Assembly: GCA_038222225.1 (NCBI GenBank)
Contig: JBBRHV010000006.1
Span: forward strand, 1 to 64,000
Reading direction: 5' to 3'
From: JAKLFA01 sp038222225
GTDB taxonomy: Bacteria > Omnitrophota > Gorgyraeia > Zapsychrales > JANLHA01
Length of the DNA: 64,000 nucleotides
Shown here piece after piece: positions 49,101 to 58,100 of this stretch. The notes beneath the pieces were generated by a model. It was not told the DNA's origin. It made no database searches and was given only the letters and a program-made list of their open reading frames with translations. A program made the position numbers and the translations under genes. Each line of letters starts with the position of its first letter. Position 1 is the stretch's first letter.

Positions 49101-52100
49101 TCGCCTATAAATTAGGCGAAGGGATCGAGAGGGATCCAGAAACGGGGTTACTCATACTTGGAGCGCTTGTTTTTGAGATGCCTTGTGAACCGATAGGGGA
49201 AGGGGCCCGCGGGATATTAAAAAATATCGTCGATGGGAAGTGCCGGTTGACTAAAGAGAAAAGGATTGAGGCGTTGAATTCTTTGGTGGAATGCGTTCGT
49301 GACGGAGGCTCTGTCGATTTGCTGGAGTGGATTTTGAAGGGCGTGGCCGCGCTTGACGGCAAAGGCTTCCCGCGTCTCAATAGCTGGAGCGTTCAAGAGA
49401 TGCTGGGTTCGCTTTTCCACAATGTTTCGGTGGCGCCAGTATTGCGCTTGTATGCTTATGGACTGATGCCATTGCCGGAAAACGAGACCGAAGCGCTTGT
49501 ATTAGCTAAACGTGTGTTACATGAAAAGGCCCATTTGACCTCCTTGGAACTATTTTCAGACAGCGGTGTTTGGCACAATGAAGAGCTTAAGGTTTATATC
49601 TTGGCCGTGTATTTGATTATGGTTGCGAAAATAAAAAGAAGCAGTTCCTTTTTTTCACGATGCCAGAATCAGGAAGATGACATCGACAGCATTATGACCG
49701 GCACGATGCTGAAAGAAGATTACGGCGGGATTGGTAACAGCAAGCTGCAGTTCGGGCGCAAAGATCTTATCGAGGACCGCAATGAACCGAAGATGATGTT
49801 CGGTACCTGCGCCCACGAGTGGACGCATATTTTTAACCGTTGGATTATTGAAATTTATAGGATCGAAGAAGAGGATGGACAGGATGCGATCGATGAATTT
49901 TTGGCGGATCTGGGTGCGGAAATGTTTTTTGGAGAAATGGGCTGGCAGCAGGCAAAAGAGGTGCGCCGGAATAAATTTGTATTTCAGCACGCGAAAGTAT
50001 TTGGGCGGAGTCCCCGGGCAGATCAGATCAGCCATGAGCAGCATGAGGCGGCCCGTGTCGCCTATAAGGAGATGCAGCGGTTTTTGGAAGCCAGGGAAAG
50101 GGAGACCGGTGAACGCGTTCCTCTTTCTGGAGAGATGCTGTTTTATCTTTGGGGTGCTTTGGGAGAGAGGAAAGCAGAGGAGATATCGTTTGTCATGTTG
50201 CAGGATTTGCTGCAGGTCCGGTATGGTTATGCGGAGTTTGTTCATCGGCGGAAAAACAAGTTCCAGTCCCGTCCCCTCGCGGATAGCGAGATGGAAGAAA
50301 AAGGAGTAACGCAACGTGAACCTGATAAGGACATTGTTTATGTGATCAGATGTTGGCATGTAGAGGAAGAGGAGCGCGCCGAGCTGTTTGAAGGACCAAA
50401 TGTTTTACGAATTGCTGTTTCATCCGGCACAGAACCGCAGGCCAGCGGATCCCAGGATATTCAGGTCATACAAGAGGCAACAAACCCGAAGGATGGAGAA
50501 GCGCCATCTTCTAACGCCAACTCTGCGGTTTTAAACTATTGCGTCGCGTGTTTTGCCGGCGTTGTCGCGTCTCCCTGGGTCGCATTGCCGGTTGACGTTG
50601 TCGCAAGCATTGCCATGATGTGGGGAATCATTGTTATGTCTGAGGGGATCGAGATGCGGCACTCTTTAATTTTTAGGGCTCTCACCTGGATCAAAGACCG
50701 TTATGAATCACGCAAGGTCACGATCGAATTTTTGAAAATGGTCTTGAGGTTTGCAAACATGGTTGGTTTGTATGCGCTTTTATCTTTTTCGTGGGGAACG
50801 CTCATTTTGCAATGGATCTCGTTATTAAGCATAAAGCTGGATTGGCCTGAGTGGATGACTTTTATAGCAGCGCTCCTACCGGCAGCAGCCTTCATCAGCG
50901 GAGTAAGTATGGTGGTGGTCCCGGAGATCATCCGGGTGCATAAGGAATGGAAGAGATATCTTAAGAATATCCGGGGAGATCGTGCTCCGGAATGGATGGC
51001 CCAAAAATACAGCCATATCTCCGCGGAAGAATTGCTCCACCGTTCGGTGAGGATGAAGCGTATTGGGCGGGTCTTGTTAGCTGCTGTTTGGGGAATAGGT
51101 ATCATTCTTTTGGCGATGTCGTTCCAGCATGCTCCGCACATGAAAGTTCTTAAAGGCATAAGCATTGTTGTTCTGTTTTTTTATTATCAGACATTGGTTG
51201 CAGCCCGGGAAATGAAGAAAATGGCAGAAGAATTGGAGCAGACAAAAATTCTAAGGGAGGCTTCTTTAAAAGCCAACCGATCCAGGGCAGGGCCGCCGGT
51301 CAGTTCTTATTCGGATTTTAAAGGTGGTATCAATTCAGCAGTATTGAGTGAACAGAGCGAACCGGATCATACGTCTCCCAATAAAGCAATTTTTGATTTT
51401 GTTCGACAGAGTCTCGGGGATGGAACAACCCAAACAGTGAATGAGGTGGCGGAAGCGCAAAGACCCGTGATTCTGCAGGGTGGCAGAGATCAGGCGCTTA
51501 GAGCAGGTAATGATTCTTTGCCTGATGATTTAAGAAAAGTCAATGCCGGTTATCAAGCGGACATTTATTTCTCGCCGAGTCGACGGATGTTTTATAAGGT
51601 CAGGAAATCCACGCTGTCTGCCTACTATAGGTCATTACGGAATCATCTTCTTGATCGCGGGCTGTTCAGAACATCGGCGTATCTGTGGATTATGGACACG
51701 CTGCGGAAAAATTATCAAAGGTCCGCTGGAATGAAGACCGTGGAGGGTCAGCCTTTTTACGATATTCTTTCGCAGGCCGGTAAGGCCGGACGGCCGAACA
51801 CCGGTGTTCTTGTCCGCATAACGAAGATGCTTAAGGCCTTCAGAGCGGTTGTTAGTTTTTGTATTGTTATGGCTGGCAGTATGTTTATTTTTTCAAAGAC
51901 GGTCAGGGCTGAGAAGGCGCTTTTCCATGACAATTATTTCAAGGGTTATGAGGACATGCTTAAGTTTGGGTTTGTGCAGCAAGGATATGTGGCAGATTTT
52001 CGAGTGATCAGTGTCCCTGCGGAGGATCGGAATGGAATTTTTAAATGGAGATGGTTGGAGCGGAACCGAAAGGTCATTGAACAGTCGGAAGTGGTTGAAC

Positions 52101-55100
52101 TGATACAGGTGTTGCGGGAAATGACGGATGCGCAGTTTTATGTAGCGGTCGAGCGTTACATTGAGATCCAGCATGCGTTTTGGCGCTGGGGATTTTTTAA
52201 TCATGCTTTGGGATTTTTGGGAAATTATGGATATGTCAAAGATAATGGTCAGACCAACGGACCACTGGTCCTTTTTGACCCGGGAGAGATCGTTAGTAAT
52301 GGTGATAACGCCGAAGATAAAATTTTGGAGGTAGTCGAGCGCAAGAAGGAAGGGGCGTATAAGGACCTCAACGCATTGAATCCAGTTTGGGGGCAGTATT
52401 ACAAGGTTAGAGTTGAGGCTGAACTAAACCGCTCCAAATTTTACGAGCTTTGGTGCAGTGAAGCCGGGTGCCGGATAGAGACAATCCAAAATTATTCCAC
52501 TAACGCCGCGGTCGGTTCCAAATCCCGTTTCGTTAGCCGAAAAAGGGAAAGAGAAGATCGTCCCGCGATGGCCTTGCCGAGTTGGGAAGAGTTCAAGGAC
52601 CCTCGACGGTCATGGCTGGTAAAATTATATATTCTTTTGGTGCGTCAGCCGGTAAGAGAAGAATATAAACTTTTAGCCGAAATATGGAGTGTTGCGGGCT
52701 GGCTTGGGGAGCATGGCGTCAATGAGAGCAATATGCATGAGCGGTGGGTTCAGGAGCTTTTGGAGCTGCGTACGACGATTAATGCTTTTACCCGGTATCC
52801 GGTCCGGTGGTTCGGCCTCTTTGGTGCAGTACTGATGTACTGGCCTGCGGTGTTCATACATTTTGTTTATAATGCCCGATGGTTGGTGCGCAGGGTTATC
52901 CGGGAGGTTTTGTCAGGGGTGAAGGGTTCGACAGCAACTGTTTTTGTCGGCGAAGCTGCCATGGTCAGAGAAAAGAAAACATCCTCGGCATATCAAGTCA
53001 TTGTTGAAGAGCTTTGGAATTTGAGGAGTTTTTATCCTGGGAAGATCTATCTGCGATCAAAGACTATCCTTTGGCTGATGGTGTTCGCTGCCCGATGGAT
53101 TCTCCGGAAACAGTTATCCACCAGCTCGGTCGTGGTGCTCGAAAAGAGCAATAACCAGGGTGAAATAGGAAGTGGGCATTTACGGGTTTTCCGGGCATTT
53201 GTTTTTAGTTTTGGTTTGAAGTTGGAATTATTCAGGGCAGATGAGTTTTTGCTGATATCGACAGAAGAGCAGTTTCCAGCCCAATTCGACAAGTTGAAAA
53301 ATTTATATGCGATGATGAAGCCTTCCCAGGCTTTTCCCTTAATGGGGGGATGGGCGGCCTCACCGGATCTCGCTATGATCATAGTTTCTTATATCATGAA
53401 ATATCGTCCAAAAGTTGTTCTTGATTTGGGCAGCGGAACTTCGACAATCATCATTGCTCAGGCTTTGAAAAATTTATCCTGCAGCCAGTCCCGCCGCACT
53501 TCTGCGGAACGGGCAGGATTCCGCCTAACGGGTGAAAAGATTTTGGGGGCTCCACAGACAGGGCATGTGTGGTCCATGGAGCAGGACGCAGCCTATGCAG
53601 GAAAGACGCGGCAAAATTTGGATGCCCATGGGCTTGGTACTTACGCGACGGTTATTCATGCTCCGATCAGAGAATATTCGAATCACAACGGCACGGGAAG
53701 ATGGTATGACGTTTCCCGGCTAGAGGGTATCGGCCCGATTGATTTGGTGATTGTTGATGGGCCGCGTGGCTCAGGTCAAAGAGCTGGGGCCATGCCGATT
53801 CTTTTTGATCATTTAAGCGATGAGGTTGCGGTGATCATTGACGACACGAGCCGGGTGGCAGAACAGGAAATGGTTGAGAAATGGCTGAGAGATTTTGAAG
53901 GGTTCCGCGCGCAGGAAATTGACACGGAAAAGGGGACGATTATTTTAAGAAAAACAAAAGCCGCCATGGATGGCGAAGAGGCAGAGCCTATTTCCTTAGA
54001 GTCTGAAATCAATGCCGCGGTGCTTGGAAATGAATCTTCGCCTAAAGAGGATGGGACAAATCACCAGGAAAAATGGTTTTTCCGAGATGCAAAATCCGGT
54101 GCGGTCGAAGTCCATGAAATTGCCGATGATAATGGGGAAACAATTTGGCAAGTTCTCCAGGAACAGGAAGCGAGAGAGCAACCGGTTTCTGACAATAGCG
54201 GGAATAAGATCCAGGGAGCGACAAGCGCTGCGGTGCTGGGCAGTGGAAAAGTTGGCCGCAATGATCCTTGTCCCTGCGGCAGCGGGAAAAAATACAAGAA
54301 GTGTTGTGGGGGGGCTTCCGCTACTCAACCTTTCGCAGCGCCGGCATTGAACACAAGAAAGAGCGTCGGACGATCGTTCAGGTTTATTGCCATGGCTGAT
54401 GGTCAGGTTCAAGATCTTTCTCCGCCGGCAGCGTGGGAATCAGGTTCCGTGGCCGTTTCTCCCCAGCCTGTCCATGGGCGCGCTGCTTTAACCGGGACGG
54501 TCATTCCGGCCAGACTTGAGCATGCTGAGCGCATACTCGCGCTATCCAAGAGGGTCTCCTCATCTACCCCTGTTTCGATGAATGTGATCATCAGATCCAT
54601 ACAGTCCATAGCTGAAGATTTCAATGGTGAGCCGAGAATTTTTGTTTACATAGAGAAGAACGTGGTCTTAGGGTATACGTTCGCTTCCATTTATCCTTCA
54701 AGGAAACTGGTTTATATGGTTCAAACATCCGTTGATCAACAGCATGAAGGCCGCGGGATCGGACGTTATCTGCATCAGTATTTGTTTGATGTTGTGCGAA
54801 GCCAGGGACACAAAAAAATCTTTTCAATATCGAATCCTCGTGCGGCGAGCATCCTTTGTAAGGATGGTTTTCAGGTTTTGACAGACGCCCGAAAACTTCC
54901 AGTGATCAGCATTGATCTGCGCGATGATGAAAATGTCGTATCTTTGAATGCGACGTTGGAGGATGTTCTCTGCGTGGGGATTATGCGGGTTCTTCTGCCG
55001 ACCAATCTGGTTGCCATTGATCAGGCGTTAATTCATGGGGATATGCCCGGGGTTCAGCATCTTGTCCGGACGAATTTTATTTTTGCCTGGCTGCGAGCCA

Positions 55101-58100
55101 GCGGCATTCTTCCTTCGGATGAATTCCGACGGAAGATCATTGCGGATTTTAACAGACGAGGGGCTGGTAGGGCTATGCAGCAGAATGAAGAGACGCTGGT
55201 TGTGGCCTGTGCGGTAGGGACTTCACAACATCCGTCCTCGAGAGATGAAAAATTATGGCAAAGGGAGGGACGTACATTGCCGGCGTCTTTTGATCCGTTA
55301 GAAGATTTTGCGCAGCATTGTGTGGATGTTGTTTTCCACCCCAAAGAATATGAACAGAGGTATCATTCGGCTGATGAAAAAGATCGACCTCGTTTATTGG
55401 CGCAGTATGCAGTTGTGAGGGATGTTCTTCAGCAGTCCCTTCCTGGCGCAAGAGATAGAGGACAGTCTTCTGGCGGAAGGGGACAGTCCCCCCGCGGGGA
55501 CAATCCCCAATCGACCAACGCCGCGGTGCAGGTTTCTGATTCCATTCCGACGCCTTTGACTTCTGAATTTATTCGAACGTTGTCCGTTGGAAAGAGAAGT
55601 GTAACGTCATCCGAAAAACGCATCCTCATTTCAACATTAATCAACAGTTTAATTGCGTATGACATTGACTTGCGATTTGGAGAATTAGATGTTCTAAGGG
55701 ATTTATTAGCAATGGACTGTCTGGCGTTTCGTTACGGGAAGACAGATATCCATGTTTTCGCCCCGAGCGATCAGTATTCCGATTATTTCTTCAGTATTTC
55801 AAAAGCGCATGAGAATAATGAATTCCCTGTTGTTGTCGGGCATGGAGTCTTTTTTTCTTACCCATGTATAAATCGGGTGAGTTTCAGATTTTCTATTCAT
55901 GGTGGGGAATTCTTTAGTGATCATCAACCTGTCAATTATAGGAAACAAGGTTATGGCGCCGAGACCCTGGCCTTGATCATGGCGGTTTGGGCTCAGGGGA
56001 ATCTTTTTGAGTTTGAAGGGGGAGTCGAGGAATTTGTTTTTTCCCTTTCTTTTGAAGATGCGCTGGGGGAGGATGTGGAGAATTTGGTCAAAATAAAAGA
56101 CTTTTTTGGTCAAAGAGGTTTTGATGAGCATCTTTTCTTTTACATGAAGGCGCCAGGAGCTGAAAATTCAAGCACTCCATCGGGGCAACACGACACCAGT
56201 TCTGCGGTTTTGGACGGAGGAAATGAGAGGAAAGATGAATCTGGGAAGATCATTATTGATGAACGCAATTGTACCTGTGCTTTCTTTGCTGAATTGGCGC
56301 AAAGATTCGGCGGCGCTGAGGCTGTTTTCGAGCATGTCATGATTGATGGAACGGATGACCGTCACGATTTTGCTCTTTATGAAGCGGTGCATGAACAAGA
56401 TAGGGCCGCGATTGTCCGTCTGGTTCATGAAGATGTGAGCGCTCCTCTGAAATTAGCCCGCGCTTTTAATATGAACACGGATTATATGTTTTTGTTTAAC
56501 ATAGCGTTCTTGTTAAAAGCGAATTTTTGTAGTTTTGAATGGCCTTGGTTTTGGGAGAATTTAGATGACGAGCATAAAACAGTTTTTATCGCTGCTTTGG
56601 GCGGAACAGAGGCAGCCAGACAATTTGCGCGGGACCATAGCCAGCCAAAGGATGAAAATGGAAGCGATTCGTCTTCGGCGGCAAATAGTGCGGTTTTGAG
56701 GAGTGGGGACAAGAGTGTTCAGTACCGTCCGGTCAGTCTTAAATTTGCACTTGTCGTTGTAGGGGTTATTGTTGCGGTCTTTACCGCTTTGCAGGTTTTG
56801 GTGGCGGATATCCCGCTACCCTGGTTTTCAGATGGAATGAATGTAAAAACGATTGTTGGATTTTTGGTTTTTGGTTTTGTGGGAGAATTTTTTGGTCAGC
56901 ATCTTCGCTTACGCAAGGCACACGCAAATTACCGGATCAAACTGAGGGATTTCCGCTGGCGCAAATTCCCCATGATCTTTATTCTTATGGTGGGAATCTT
57001 CGGCTGGTTTTGGCCGGCGACGTATGAGGTGTGGTGCGCTGTGTTTCCTAAAGCCCTCATAGGTTTGCCGGATCAGATGGTTACTTGCCCAATATCAATT
57101 TTGATCAGTTTTCTCGCTCATGGTTATGTGGAGAAGCGTTTTTATCCCGACGCCGAAACACTTTTATCTTCAGATGTTGAAAGGAGGGCGCTTCGGTCGG
57201 GATTCCGCCCCGCGGGGCTCCATGATGAGCCGCGTTTATCTTTGGGGTTAAATTTTTTTAAAGAAGTTTGGCAGGAAAAGGCGCCGCAAATGCTGACAAC
57301 GCTCAAGGCCGCGATCCCTTTCTATGGCATCTCGATTGGATTTGTTTTTGGGGTGTTACCGTGTTTTATTTCGGATATCAGCCTTGGGGTGCAGAATAAT
57401 GTGGTTGCCGTGGTTGGTCCGTTATTTGCGGTATTCAGCTCCCTCAAGGCTAACCAGAAAGTCAGTGAAGCTGGTACGTATCACGTTAAAGGGTGGGCGA
57501 AAAAAGTTCTTCCGGTTGTTCTTCTTTACAATATTTTTTTCTTTCCATTTCATATCAGTTTGTTCACGCTGTTTGTTGGCGCGATTCCGTATCTGATCGC
57601 TATATATTTTGGTTTTGTCCCGGTTGCCAGCAGCAGAATGCTTTCACTGGTAGAGGCGGAGGCTTCGGGCAAAGAGGAAGTTTTGCCAGCCACCAACGCC
57701 GCGGTGCTAGCGGCTTCACTGGACAATTTCACCGAGGAGCGGGGTCGTAACGCTCAAGAAACAATAAAAAGAATTTCAGAAGAATCACGAAACAGAAATA
57801 GCGGCGATTTTATATCATGGCTTAAAATCTTTTTGCGTGTTACAGATCAAAGCGACCGTGCGGTCATGATGCAGAGAAGGGCTGTTGAACGAAATGAAAG
57901 CCGGCGCTTGCCTGATCAGCGTCCGATTCGGGTCGGATCGGTCGTTCACGTCTCCAGCTCTCATCATCAGGATCCTAACCTTGGTGTTTGGCGGACGTAT
58001 TTTGAAGGGAAGCTCTCGATGGCAGAAGCGGATCGTATGGGCAAGACGTCCGCAGATTATTTTGATGAATTTGCAGGGCGGTTCAATGATCCAACCAATG

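Larger units (their letters stand above)
1160..57709 (+). repeat. 55 dispersed copies of the seam motif [TVAIS]-N-[SA]-[AS]-V-L
   Basis: In-frame six-codon copies start at 1160, 2348, 5273, 6860, 8294, 10556, 11198, 11897, 12830, 14000, 15260, 17009, 17474, 18368, 19796, 20414, 20996, 22628, 23780, 23975, 24533, 24872, 25469, 28502, 28703, 29306, 30398, 32036, 32864, 32921, 33971, 34577, 35732, 37115, 38393, 38894, 40430, 40823, 41831, 41894, 43862, 45008, 46220, 46997, 47810, 48584, 50516, 51329, 52499, 54008, 54221, 55514, 56195, 56681 and 57692. The second residue is Asn in 52; the exceptions (22628, 54221, 56195) have Ser. The last residue is Leu in most, with Ile, Val, Phe, Ser, Asn, Ala, Gly or Gln in degenerate copies. 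Flanks are hydrophilic and often Gly-rich. Copies fall between recognisable domains, with one clear exception at 24872. Several copies are nearly identical in DNA, for example gtcaacagcgcggt at 12830, 14000 and 15260. Confidence 0.92.

Noticed and set aside
49655..50359. Minus-strand open frame of 234 codons opposite the zincin segment
   Set aside because: It lies fully opposite a segment with an intact HEXXH motif and shows no family pattern of its own.
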